Positions 51,362 to 62,040 of a stretch of DNA of 64,000 nucleotides are shown here, piece after piece. Within the stretch, counting starts at the first letter, position 1; every line of letters starts with the position of its first letter. The position numbers and the translations under genes are program-made. Below the pieces are notes generated by a model. That model searched no databases. It was not told the origin of the DNA and saw only the letters and a program-made list of their open reading frames with translations. The DNA is taken from positions 83,445,413 to 83,509,412 of the forward strand of contig CM042152.1 in the NCBI GenBank assembly GCA_023376005.1, written 5' to 3'. The DNA is from Doryteuthis pealeii (taxonomy: Eukaryota > Mollusca > Cephalopoda > Myopsida > Loliginidae).

Positions 51362-51522
51362 ACCTGGAAATGGACTAGCAACACTGAGTTTTAAACTTTA
51401 GATGCTAGGCAAGTGGTCGTAAAAGTAGGAGTAGATGTAAGAAGATGGGAGGAGGGATGAGAGGGAGACGGAGGAGAGAAGGGATGATCAGAGTTTGCTG
51501 TTTGGTTTCTACTCTCGTCTCT

Positions 51523-51597
51523 ACTTTCTTTCTTTCTTTCTTTCTTTTTTTCTTTCTTTCTTTCTCTCGTTCTTTCTTCTTTCTTTCTTTCTTTTAT
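51523..51597 (+). repeat. (TTTC)n microsatellite upstream of the gene
   Basis: TTTC units 160 bp upstream of the acid phosphatase start; open frames here are low complexity. Confidence 0.88.
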
Positions 51598-51944
51598 TAC
51601 ACATTACTACCGGCTTCGAATTCAGCCAATATGCATTTATTTTAATAATGCTAAATATTTTATTTCGCTGTTTAAACAAAAACAATGATATTCATTCTCT
51701 AGAGGACTAAAGCATTAAATGAAATTCTGTTCAATTTTTAGATAGATAATTTTGCAAATAAAAATGATCAACTTTTTTAGTAGATAACCTAGACGATTAT
51801 ATAAAAACCGATTGTGTGCCAGTTCTCACACCGGCTCAGGATGATATGATGTTTCTAGGAAGGAACGAAGAATTGAAATTAATGAGAATCTCATAGCTAT
51901 CTGGCTATTATATTGAGAATTTGGGTTATTAAAAAAAACAAATG

Positions 51945-52312
51945 GGCTGAACTTGCACAAAGGTGTCAAAATTAGGGTGACCCAGAAAAAACAGAACCCA
52001 AATTATTTATTTATTTTCCCATTACCCTAACCCCTGAGCCTAACCCCTAGTTAAAATTAACAGTTTTATTACAAAATTTGTGGGTTCTGTTTTTTTTTGT
52101 CACCGGTATTCAGGATGACCCAGAAAAACAGAACCCAAATTATTTATTCAGTTTCCCATTAAACTAACCCTAAACCCCAACCCTAATCCTAACCCTACCC
52201 TAACCCTAAACCCTAGACTTCCATAGTTAAAATTAACAGTTTTATTACAAATTTTGTGAGTTCTGTTTTTTCTGGGTCACCCTAATTTTGACACCTTTGT
52301 GCAAGTTCAGCC
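51945..52312. mobile_element. Foldback with telomere-like loop and internal duplication
   Basis: Ends GGCTGAACTTGCACAAAGGT / ACCTTTGTGCAAGTTCAGCC; arms continue AAAATTAGGGTGACCCAGAA. The arm-loop unit is present twice, the second with CCCTAACCCTACCCTAACCC. Confidence 0.75.
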
Positions 52313-52399
52313 AATAAATGATGCTTTAAGCAGTGAATACAGACCCCACAAAATTATCATTGAGTTGAGAATTGAAATGGAAATTGTTTTATTTTCCAA

Positions 52400-52880
52400 G
52401 TTAGAGCATTAGGTACCACCAATTTTCCCTGTGAAACTTACCCCATTCCCCTGTATTTAATACAATGAAACTCGCATAAAGGTTGATATTATCTTGAAAA
52501 CTTTTTCTCCATTCAAAAGATTAAACATTTTTTTAAATCCTAACGATTTAAAAAAAAAATCAGCTTACGGTAATAATGAAAAATCATGAACGAAAACAAT
52601 GATTACATTTTTCCACCGTTAAATCAAGTGAAATTTAACGTAGCCAAAAACAAATTACGACTAGAGGCTTTTTTAAAAATTCTATGAAAAATCAATTAAT
52701 AGTCAGATTTTCACGAAAATTTCCATAATTACTTACCTTTTGATAAAATATGTTTGAAATAGGTTTTTCTTAAAATATATTTTGGGAAATATGTTTTACG
52801 AGGTCTACTCACCCCCCTATTTTATTTTATGAAATATTTAAAAAAATGAACCGACAAAAAACTATTTTTACTTTTTTTTT
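52400..52880 (+). repeat. Half copy of the 44.8-kb foldback
   Basis: Shares TACAATGAAACTCGCATAAA-type, CGAAAACAATG and GTAGCCAAAAACAAATTACG segments with 44850-45120. Confidence 0.6.
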
Positions 52881-52889
52881 TTCTATGAA

Positions 52890-53180
52890 TAGAGTTAAGA
52901 GAGGAAGAGCCTATATGTTCTTGGACATAGCAATCACGTGACGTGCCCTGTAGTTTTGGCGCTCATATTCAAAAGACACATACGGACCAGTTCTACGACA
53001 AATCAACCAGAATTAATCTCTGAGGGGATTGACTCAAATAGAAGATACCAGATATCCTTAATTTCCCTCTCCATCAAACTGGTAGGTCTCTCAAACTTGA
53101 CTCTATACCAAGAACTGAGTAGCCCCTGACTGACCGAGTTCAAATAATAAAACGTACAAATGTCACTGCCACTTACAATT
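52890..53180 (+). repeat. Promoter-like repeat (pair with 55679-55900)
   Basis: Shares GTTAAGAGAGG/GTTAAGTGAGG, CAATCACGTGA, AGTTTTGGCGC, GACCAG and CTCAAACTTGACTCTATAC with 55679-55890. Possibly the 5' part of the LTR that ends at 53750-54296. Confidence 0.5.
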
Positions 53181-53361
53181 ATAGGTGTGTGGTGATTGAA
53201 AGCAGGAGAAGGCCAGAGGAAAGACTCATTCCCTTTCATTAACTAAGTTAACCTTCTTCCACAACTCAAAGGGAGGGGTAAGAGACAAGACTGTTTCTAA
53301 CAACACATTGCCCTAATGAAAATAAATCGTTTTCACCCAGGATTTTTTTGAAAAAAACTTT

Positions 53362-53597
53362 GGACCATATGACCTTTAGGTACCCCTTTTTGATCTCAAT
53401 TAAGAAAGGATATGTTTTTACATTTACACCGTCAATATCCGGTTGTTTTAACGGATGTTTCTTTAGATTAAAAAAAATATATAACCCTAACCCTAACCTC
53501 TAACGCCTAACAAACAACTGAATATTTACGGTGTAAATGAAAAACATGCTCTTTCTTAATCGAGATCAAAAAGGGGTGCCTAAAGGTAATATGGTCC
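53362..53597. mobile_element. 236-bp-type foldback, copy 2
   Basis: GGACCATATGACCTTTAGGT ... / ... CCTAAAGGTAATATGGTCC; loop ATAACCCTAACCCTAACCTC. Confidence 0.8.
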
Positions 53598-53834
53598 AAA
53601 ACCTTTTTTTTTTTAAAAGACTGGGGTTCTGTAAAAGCGCCGTATGAGTACACATTCTGCGTGTGAACCGCATTTGTGTTTGCTGAGGACCGCATACAGT
53701 CTCCGGGCCGCGTACAGTCTCCGGGTCGCATGTTTGACATACCTGCTCTCTATGTAGGAAGGACATTTATATTGTTTGTCATTGTTTTGTTGTATAATAA
53801 TACTTTAGAATTGAACTAAGTTTTCATTCATTTC

Positions 53835-53988
53835 GCCGTCGTCGTCGTCGTCGTTCTTCTTCTTCTTCTTCTTCTTCTTCTTCTTCTTCTTCTTCTTCTT
53901 CTTCTTCTTCTTCTTCTTTTCTTTTCTTTCTTTCTTTCTTTCTTTCTTTTTTTCTTTTTCTTCTTCTTTTTTCTTTGCTTCTTTTGCT

Positions 53989-54020
<32 letters not shown>

Positions 54021-54280
54021 GCTTCTTCTTATTCTTTCTTTCTTTCTTTCTTTCTTTCTTCTTCTTCTTCTTCTTCTTTCTTTCTTTCTTTGCTCTTCTT
54101 CTCTTCTTTCTTTCTTGCTTCTTCTTCTTTCTTCTTTCGTTCTTTCTTTCTTCTTTCTTTGCTTCTTCTTCTTTCGCTCTTTCTTTCTTTCTTCTTTCTT
54201 TGCTTCTTCTTCTTTCTTTCTTTTCTTTTCTTCTTCTTCTTCTTCTTCTTCTTCTTCTTCTTCTTCTTCTTCTTCTTCTA
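53835..54280 (+). repeat. ~445-bp (TTC)n/(TTTC)n tract inside an LTR-like end
   Basis: Starts CGTCGTCGTCG, then TTC and TTTC blocks with GCTTC interruptions. Left flank TTGAACTAAGTTTTCATTCA and right flank AATAAATGCTATACTAACAC match the uninterrupted sequence at 55935-56010, so the tract grew within that repeat. Confidence 0.88.
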
Positions 54281-54429
54281 AGAATAAATGCTATACTAAC
54301 ACGATATACTGAAGAGGAGCTAGTGAAGCTCTTTGAAACATCTATTCAAGCACTCACAACTTATTCTGTTGGAGTAGAGAGGCTGTTCGAGGACCGAGGA
54401 CACCAGACTATTCAATCACAAAAAAAAAA

Positions 54430-54880
54430 GGTATGAAAAGAAATTTGCCCGAGAGCAACTGATACATAACGACAATGTCTGGATCTGTCGCCAAGTAATA
54501 GAATATGTGGTGGACATTATTCTAATTGGTTGATCCGTTTAAATCTATTGTGGATTAACCCTTTTGGCGGGAGATTTGCGGAGCTTCTGTGATTATCTTT
54601 TTCAGTGTACGGGTTAGAACTCTCCTGTGGCCGAGGGACAGGAATCGAAAGATTGACGTCCCTTGTTTGCTGGTGAAAACTCCCTCTCAATCAGGCTAGA
54701 CCTCGAGGAGTAAACATCGTAGAGGTGGTCTCTCGCCATTCAGTCAATAGAGACTGAAGAAAACCCCTCAGTGAGAGAGCATAGCCGGCTACACCCACCG
54801 AGCGCCCCCCCTCCTCAGCGAGGGAGATGATTAATTATAAGTACTGCTTCCAGGTACTCGTTGTATTGTTGCGTACAGTT
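54430..54880 (+). other. Flanking DNA, retroelement leader or unassigned
   Basis: Follows an LTR-like end at about 54296. GC-balanced sequence without a recognised protein; may be internal retroelement sequence. Confidence 0.3.
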
Positions 54881-54883
54881 GTT

Positions 54884-55260
54884 GGTAAAAAAGAACAATT
54901 TCCTCATAAATTCCTACCATAAAATAAACTGAACCCTCATTTTATGTCCGTGTTTTTGCAATAAATGTTTTAATTTTTTTTGCACCCGTTATTTTACAAT
55001 ACTGTGGGGCTCCTTTTACAATTTAGGCATAAACAATAACAAAACGAGCCCCCACTTTAAAACTAACCATTCTCACAAAATAAAAACTTTTAGAATATAC
55101 ACATTGTAGTGAATATTAGAATAAATAAAGAAAATACATTTAGTATTATAAAATAACGGGTGCAAGAAAAATAAAACATTTATTTAAAAAACACGGACAT
55201 AAAATAAGGGTTCAGTTTATTTTATGGTAGGAATATACGAGGAAATTGTTATTTTTTACC
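54884..55260. mobile_element. Foldback related to the inner part of 48835-49717
   Basis: Ends GGTAAAAAAGAACAATTTCC / GGAAATTGTTATTTTTTACC; arms with TACCATAAAATAAACTGAAC and centre AACGAGCCCCCACTTTAAAA. Confidence 0.75.
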
Positions 55261-55510
55261 GGTTTGCGACAATTTCGAGGTATGGAGAATTTCTACCGTC
55301 ATTTTATCCTAAATTGTGCAAGTATCCTTGGGCGACGTCACGAGGTTATAACCCCCACCCACCAACCCACCCAAAAAACCTTCAACCCTGGAAATGACGT
55401 AAATCAGTTTATCACCGCCCTAAACAAGGCCGATATGACCCACGACATGACAGAATTTGGTACCTACTTAAAAAAAAAGAACAAATTTTCCATCTATTTC
55501 TGCACTGGCT
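55258..55510 (+). pseudogene. Ty3/gypsy pol fragment (end of reverse transcriptase)
   Basis: Reads FRGMENFYRHFILNCASILG, matching the FLGMxNFYRRFIPNCA landmark after the gypsy RT palm. It begins exactly where the preceding foldback ends. No polymerase domain before it; relic. Confidence 0.55.
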
Positions 55511-55678
55511 GATCCGGAAGTTTATTACAAATTGAACCATTACAGGAGTGGTTCATAATAGTATTGTCCCATGCCCTGCCGCAGCAAATACTTCGCGTGA
55601 CTCACTTTTCACGGAACTCATTGGGAATTTCCCCAATATTGTTGTTGGGTCAGTAAAATGGTAATTCCTGTGTATATA

Positions 55679-56132
55679 GTTAAGTGAGGGAGAGGCTTTC
55701 TGTGATTGGATATACCAATCACGTGATGAGCACAGAAGTTTTGGCGCAAAATACGAAAATCAACAGACAGACACTGGACCAGATCCGACAAGGCAGCGAC
55801 TTTAAATCTTCTCCAAGAAATTATCCTAAGATACTAGATATCTTCTCCAGCACGTCGGTAAGTCCCTTAAACTCAACTTTATACACAGGAAGGACTTTAT
55901 ATTGTTACTCATTGTTTCATGTGCTCATTAATAAAATTATTAGAATTAAACTAAGTTTTAATTCATTTATTTGTTGCTGTTAGTCTAAGAATTAAATGCT
56001 ATACTAACACAATAACAGGAAGGACTTTATATTGTTACTCATTGTTTTATTTGTCTTTAATATATTGTTAGAATTAAACTAAGTTTTAATTCATTTATTT
56101 GTTGCTGTTAGCCTTAGAATTAAATGCTATAC
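55679..56132 (+). repeat. LTR-like repeat with 125-bp internal tandem duplication
   Basis: GGAAGGACTTTATATTGTTA through TTAAATGCTATACT occurs twice (about 55885-56010 and 56018-56132). LTR family Y begins immediately after at 56133. Confidence 0.6.
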
Positions 56133-56458
56133 TGTTACATAATTATTGGATCCCTAATACATTTTTAAGGTATTGTAGAAATCATTATGGCGATCAGTAC
56201 AGCTGATGGCCTTGAGAGTGAGTGACAGCGTTTGACCTCACTCTGACCTTGCTTTCTGGGAATAGACCGTGAGAACCGGAAACCCCATAGAAAGCCCTCT
56301 TCCGGTTAAGGAGTAAGCAACTCAGTTAGTCAGTTAGAAGTTAGAAGCCAAGCTAGCAAGATGTGAGTCTCACTGCGCAGATTGTCTGGTCTGGGGATCT
56401 ACGAATAAAGTAACATCATCGTAAATCGAAGTCTTGTGTTTATTACTAAAAGCTAACA
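56133..56458 (+). mobile_element. LTR (family Y), followed by leader
   Basis: TGTTACATAATTATTGGATC ... AAAGCTAACA, then GACACAGGGCTTCTGATAAC. Same ends as 17584-17902. Confidence 0.68.
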
Positions 56459-56744
56459 ATGACACAGGGCTTCTGATAACAAGAAATCCCTAGCAACAGA
56501 AACCAGACCCGGAATCCTCAATAGAAGACCAGACGAGACCTTAGAAGATATACCAGACCAAGATAGATGATAGACGATCAGAAGCAAAGCCGGCCAGAAG
56601 AATAGATGACCAGTGTAAGAAGTAGTAAGAAAGGTATATAACGTTATATGCTGATTTGGCTTAGTGAAAAGACCAGTATATAACATATACCTATTTAGTG
56701 CCGGTAAAGAAGGCGCTATGCAACAATACTAACACAATACTGTG

Positions 56745-56965
56745 AAACCGAAAATCCAAAGAGAATGTTACGGTCACAATGTGACTCATCGCATTGTTAC
56801 CAATGTGTACACGTTACCAATCTGTACACGCAAAACGTAGACGTTTGTCACCTAAAAAAAATCAAATATGCAAAAGAGGAATTCAGTCAGATGATGCAGC
56901 TGGGTATCGTTCGTCCCTCTTGTAGTAATTTGGTTTCACCCTTACATAGTGCATGGCAGGGAATA
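56745..56965 (+). pseudogene. Ty3/gypsy reverse transcriptase N-terminal fragment
   Basis: VTHRIVTN in one frame and KYAKEEFSQMMQLGIVRPS then VSPLHSAW in another match the start of gypsy RT (KxAKxEFxxMLxLGIIRPS, SPLH). A frameshift separates the halves; no further RT follows. It is downstream of LTR Y, so it may belong to that element. Confidence 0.65.
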
Positions 56966-57009
56966 GTGCATAGCACCCTTGTGGTCATTATCGAGCGCTT
57001 AATGCTATA

Positions 57010-57460
57010 AGTAGACTTGAGGAGTATCCAATAGAGTAGGTCGATTTTGGAACTGTAACATCTCCCATGTGGCGAAAGTTGCAAATTAACATAAAGAATT
57101 ATCACACAAATATGTTTCTTCAAAACTTTGCCTTCGTTTGAGGAAAAAAGATTTCAATCTTTTAAAATGTTATCACTGTTACAGCTTAATTATTAGGTAA
57201 AAAGCAGCAGATTGGAGGTGTTGGTGGTGATAGGGGGTATATTTTCAATTTGAATTTTAGTTATAATATTTTATTCGTTTCGTGTAAAATGACAATCTTT
57301 TCTGTTTTAAATATTGAAATTGCTATATTTTCTAACCAATTTCTAGGCTAAATTTTGTGAAAACGAGGAATGTTGGTGCATTTTACTAGACGATCTTTGA
57401 TGCTATTTCCTCAAACAATCGTGCAAGTAAGAGATCTAGTTTTTGGTATCAGTATTCATT
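57010..57460 (-). repeat. Reversed copy of the 41410-41990 repeat
   Basis: GTAGGTCGATTTTGGAACTG, AACCAATTTCTAGGCTAAAT and ATCTTTGATGCTATTTCCTC on the plus strand. Confidence 0.6.
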
Positions 57461-57484
57461 ATACCACCACATAAAATGTGTGTT

Positions 57485-57890
57485 TGATGAGAATGGAAAA
57501 GTTTAAGGATAAATCATCACAATGTCACATAGCTTTGTTTCCATTGGACGAGCTGTGAGACGTAGCGAAGTGGGAGAGGGGGGGGGTGAGAGGTCAAAGT
57601 GTGAATCTAGTCTGGTAGAATGCGCCGAGAGAGCAAGACAGTGTTTTTTGCTCTCGGCAGTTGTGACTTTGGAGTAAAATAAAAATCTCATGAGAAAAAG
57701 AAGTGGCCTTGTGTTATTACTAAAAAAAACTCTAAATGGCACAAGGCAAGATATCCCTCAGCACCCCAAGTTGGTTTCCAGACTCCAAACATCCAGGAAT
57801 TGTCAGAAAACTCCAGCATCAACCCAGCAACCAAGATCCGAGCCTCTCCGATGTAGTACCGGTCCAGAGATAAGTATACAATTAATTATT
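57485..57890 (+). mobile_element. LTR (family X) with leader
   Basis: GAATGGAAAAGTTTAAGGAT ... ACTCTAAATGGCACAAG, then GCAAGATATCCCTCAGCACC and AACATCCAGGAATTGTCAG. The leader runs directly into the minisatellite below. Confidence 0.62.
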
Positions 57891-57897
57891 TTTGCTA

Positions 57898-59735
57898 TCA
57901 ACTCATCATCTCTCCATTTGAAAGAGCCGTAACGTAACAAACTTGACACATCATCTCTCCAAAGAGCCGTAACGTAACAAACTTTGACACGTCATCTCTC
58001 CATTCCGAAGAAAGAGCCGTAACGTAACAAACTTTGACACGTCATCTCTCCATTCCGAAGAAAGAGCCGTAACGTAACAAACTTTGACACGTCATCTCTC
58101 CATTCCGAAGAAAGAGCCGTAACGTAACAAACTTTGACACGTCATCTCTCCTTCCGAAGAAAGAGCCGTAACGTAACAAACTTTGACACGTCATCTCTCC
58201 ATTCGAAGAAAGAGCCGTAACGTAACAAACTTTGACACGTCAATTTAACGTCACGTCATCTCTCCATTCCGAAGAAAGAGCCGTAACGTAACAAACTTTG
58301 ACACGTCATCTCTCCATTCCGAAGAAAGAGCCGTAACGTAACAAACTTTGACACGTCATCTCTGCATTCCGAAGAAAGAGCCGTAACGTAACAAACTTTG
58401 ACACGTCATCTCTCCATTCCGAAGAAAGAGCCGTAATGTAACAAACTTTGACACGTCATCTCTCCATTCCGAAAAAGAGCCGTAACGTAACAAACTTTGA
58501 CACGTCATCTCTGCATTCCGAAAAAGAGCCGTAACGTAACAAACTTTGACACGTCATCTCTCCATTCCGAAGAAAGAGCCGTAACGTAACAAACTTTGAC
58601 ACGTCATCTCTCCATTCCGAGAAAGAGCCGTAACGTAACAAACTTTGACACGTCATCTCTCCATTCCGATGAAAGAGCCGTTAACGTAACAACTTTGACA
58701 CGTCATCTCTCCATTCGAAGAAAGAGCCGTAACGTAACAAACTTTGACACGTCATCTCTCCATTCTGAAGAAAGAGCCGTAACGTAACAAACTTTGACAC
58801 ATCATCTCTCCATTCCGATGAAAGAGCCGTAACGTAACAAACTTTGACACGTCATCTCTCCATTCCGAGAAAGAGCCGTAACGTAACAAACTTTGACACG
58901 TCATCTCTCCCGTAACGTAACAAACTTTGACACGTCATCTCTGCATTCCGAAGAAAGAGCCGTAACGTAACAAACGTTGACACGTCATCTCTCCATTCTG
59001 AAGAAAGAGCCGTAACGTAACAAACTTTGACACGTCATCTCTCCATTCTGAAGAAAGAGCCGTAACGTAACAAACTTTGACACGTCATCTCTCCATTCGA
59101 AGAAAGAGCCGTAACGTAACAAACTTTGACACGTCATCTCTCCATTCTGAAGAAAGAGCCGTAACGTAACAAACTTTGACACGTCATCTCCATTCTGAAG
59201 AAAGAGCCGTAACGTAACAAACTTTGACACGTCATCTCTCCATTCTGAAGAAAGAGCCGTAACGTAACAAACTTTGACACGTCATCTCTCCAGAAGAAAG
59301 AGCGTAACGAACTTTGACACGTCAAAGAAAGAGCCGTAACGTAACAAACTTGACACGTCATCTCTCCATTCGAAGAAAGAGCCGTAACGTAACAAACTTT
59401 GACACGTCATCTCTCCATTCTGAAGAAAGAGCCGTAACGTAACAAACTTTGACACGTCATCTCTCCATTCTGAAGAAAGAGCCGTAACGTAACAAACTTT
59501 GACACGTCATCTCTCCATTCTGAAGAAAGAGCCGTAACGTAACAAACTTTGACACGTCATCTCTCCATTCTGAAGAAAGAGCCGTAACGACTTTGACACG
59601 TCAGCCCATTCTGAAGAAAGAGCCGTAACGTAACAAACTTTGACACGTCATCTCTCCATTCCGAAGAAAGCGCCGTAACGTAACAAACGTCGACACGTCA
59701 TCTCTCCATTCCGACAATAAGAGCGTAACGTAACA
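57898..59735 (+). repeat. ~50-bp minisatellite, about 35 units, in LTR X leader
   Basis: Unit GAAGAAAGAGCCGTAACGTA, ACAAACTTTGACACGTCATC, TCTCCATTC. Variation is mostly small indels and C/T at one site; several shortened units (for example 59290-59330 and 59585-59610). The founder unit is present singly at 40485-40530 and 36640-36690. Frames through it (SKFVTLRLF) are repeat artefacts. Confidence 0.9.
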
Positions 59736-59841
59736 TTAAATGCGAATTCGGCAAGACAAAAGTTTAGCAGGCGTTTCCACTTCTCCATTAAGATCGAAGC
59801 TATTCTACAATTTTCAGTTATGAAAAGTTTGTGATAATTTC

Positions 59842-59905
59842 TAGGTATGGCGAATTTTTATCGTCGTTTTATACCTAACTGTGCAGGTATCCTTCAATCT
59901 GGTTC
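59842..59905 (+). pseudogene. Ty3/gypsy pol fragment
   Basis: FLGMANFYRRFIPNCAGILQ, close to the family consensus, but only about 20 codons are readable and no other pol part adjoins. Confidence 0.6.
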
Positions 59906-60169
59906 CTGCTTATTCGCAAATCTTTCTCGTCTACGTCTTTCACGACCTTTCTCTTACGTCCCTTTTTTTAATCCCACCTGATAGCACGTTGCTATATCAA
60001 GTTCGTTGAAACGAATATGCAGACCTCTATATTCGATTAGATTTTATCTTTTCTTTTTCCGTTCCCACAATGCTTTTTATTTCCGGTTTGCTGTAATATC
60101 TCTTTATAAAAGAAACCACTCATCAGCGCCATCTTTTCTACTCCCACAACGAGGTAAGCGACATTTTTT

Positions 60170-60406
60170 GGACCATATGACCTTTAGGCACCCCTTTTGC
60201 GATCTCGACTCGTGGGGACACTTTTCCATTTACACCGTCAAAATCCGGTTGTTTCTTAGGGGTTATGGTTTGGGGTTAGTTTTATAATTAAAAAAAAACA
60301 TCTAAAAATCGCCTTTTAACAATTAACCGGATTTTGACAGTATAAATAGAACAAATGTCCCCACGAATCGAGATCGCAAAAGGGGTGCCTAAAGGTCATA
60401 TGGTCC
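60170..60406. mobile_element. 236-bp-type foldback, copy 3
   Basis: GGACCATATGACCTTTAGGC / GCCTAAAGGTCATATGGTCC; loop TTAGGGGTTATGGTTTGGGG, reversed relative to the other two copies. Confidence 0.8.
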
Positions 60407-60730
60407 CATTTTTTCTTCTTCCTTCTATTCAAATTATAATTCTTTAACATAATACTGCATACTTGTGAACAATAAAACTTTTAAGTGGGCGATAAAATAA
60501 TTACAAACTGATGAAAAAATAAATAAATAAATAAACAAACAAACAAAGGAAGCGCACACAGCGTAACGGTTATCATTGTAGGAAATGGACGTGACGAGTT
60601 GTTGCGTTAAATACAGAAGGTCAGTTCATATTTTAATAGAGAAAGAGAAACAAGACACAGATCAGATAGAAACAAAAATGGGCGCCCTTCCAATATATGA
60701 TCTACCGAATGTTTGTGATCTACTATTTGT

Positions 60731-61303
60731 GTGATTTGGTTTATTTTGTTTTACGGCATATCAACTTCAGTTGGTCATTTAATGCCGATAAAGTTTTGAA
60801 ATAAATCAATTCTTAATGGATAATACATTTTTTTTATAAATACATTTTTCTATTTAACCCATAGATGGGACCCTAACAGGTACTACCACTCCGGGTCAGA
60901 GTGGACCAGGGAGCAATGGTGATGAATTGGGTGCTCCACATTCCCCAAACCTCCAAAACTGGAACCTCACCATCAGATAGAGTTTAACGTCATTCCCAGG
61001 ACATGTAGACCCGCAGCCGCCGCCTTCTAGCACCCATATGATAAAAAGGGGTTGGGAAAATCATATAGGTGCTAGGGCTTGACATGACCAGCCAATTGAT
61101 CGGAGGGGCCTCTCCGACCGCCCGTCTAGCCCAAGATAGGGCCAAAGTGGAGTATTGCATGTCATGAACTGCTCATCCACCTGGGCTCTATTCTTAAGCA
61201 TCACGGATCGCCACCCACGGCCAACAGGTGGCCCCATTGGGGGAGTCTTACCCCTCTGCAGAGGTGCAGTCGGTGCATTCTAACGCCCAAGTCGACAGGG
61301 CGG
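60731..61303 (-). mobile_element. SINE-like family C, full copy with 12-bp TSD
   Basis: Flanked by TCTACTATTTGT at 60719-60730 and 61304-61315. Minus strand starts CCGCCCTGTCGACTTGGGCG and ends with the ATATGCCGTAAAACAAAATA tail. The duplication defines the element as 573 bp and indicates LINE-type retroposition into a TAGATCACA-type repeat. Confidence 0.78.
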
Positions 61304-61315
61304 TCTACTATTTGT

Positions 61316-61620
61316 AATATCACAAACATGCGTATGGTTTGCAAAAGAAAAAATAGACGAGGAGGTTTGGATTAATTTCGTTTATTTAAAATAAACAAGA
61401 GCTGGAATTGTTGAGATGGTAATTCCTTTTCGCTGCTTGGTGAAATGAGGGCAGGTGTGGGGTTGAAAGTCAGTTCTGGCTCTGCGTGGCGCGAGGTGTG
61501 GTGTGGGTATGTTACATAATCTATGCGGTTGCATAAGATTATTGTCGGTCCCCTGTAATTCTGAGGGGATGACCCTTTTCATACCATAGCCGGGTCCTTC
61601 AATGGAAAATTACAGAAGCC
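61316..61620. other. Unassigned flanking DNA
   Basis: No gene or repeat recognised; a 66-codon minus frame here has no domain. Confidence 0.35.
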
Positions 61621-61621
61621 C

Positions 61622-62040
61622 GCCAAAATACGTGAAGTCATGTGGGACCTGTTCGGTCCCCAGTTTGCAGTTGGACGTCAGGCAGTGAAGATGTACTGCC
61701 GAACTGTGACTCACTCTGAATCGCGCTATGTTAGTTAGCAGATGTCTGGTGGGGATTTAACAATAAAATAAGATCAAAAGTAAATCGAAGTCTTGTGTTT
61801 ATTACCTAAAAACTAACAATGACACAGGGCTTCTGATAAGGAGAAATCCCTAACAGAAAACCAGACCCGAAGTCCCCAAGAAAGTCCAGACCTTAGAAGA
61901 TGCCAGACCAAGTCAAGATGATAGAAGAAATACCAAAGACGGTCAGAATAGCAAAGCCGGTCAGAAGAAAATACGACCAGAAGTAAGAAAGAGGTATATA
62001 ACATTATAATTATTTAGTGCCAATGAAGAGGCTATGCAAC
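61622..62040 (+). mobile_element. LTR Y-related 3' end and leader
   Basis: Ends AATCGAAGTCTTGTGTTTAT, AAAAACTAACA, then the leader ACACAGGGCTTCTGATAAGG. The 5' part (61622-61740) differs from the other two copies, so this is another subfamily or a recombinant. Confidence 0.5.

Noticed and set aside
53975..54436. 153-codon frame rich in Leu, Phe and Ser
   Set aside because: Almost wholly encoded by the (TTC)n tract.
58456..59361. Repeated peptide frames (SKFVTLRLF units)
   Set aside because: Produced by the minisatellite; indels shift the frame from unit to unit.
57898..59735. CRISPR-like appearance of regularly spaced repeats
   Set aside because: The repeats are contiguous ~50-bp units with no unique spacers, in animal DNA; it is a minisatellite.
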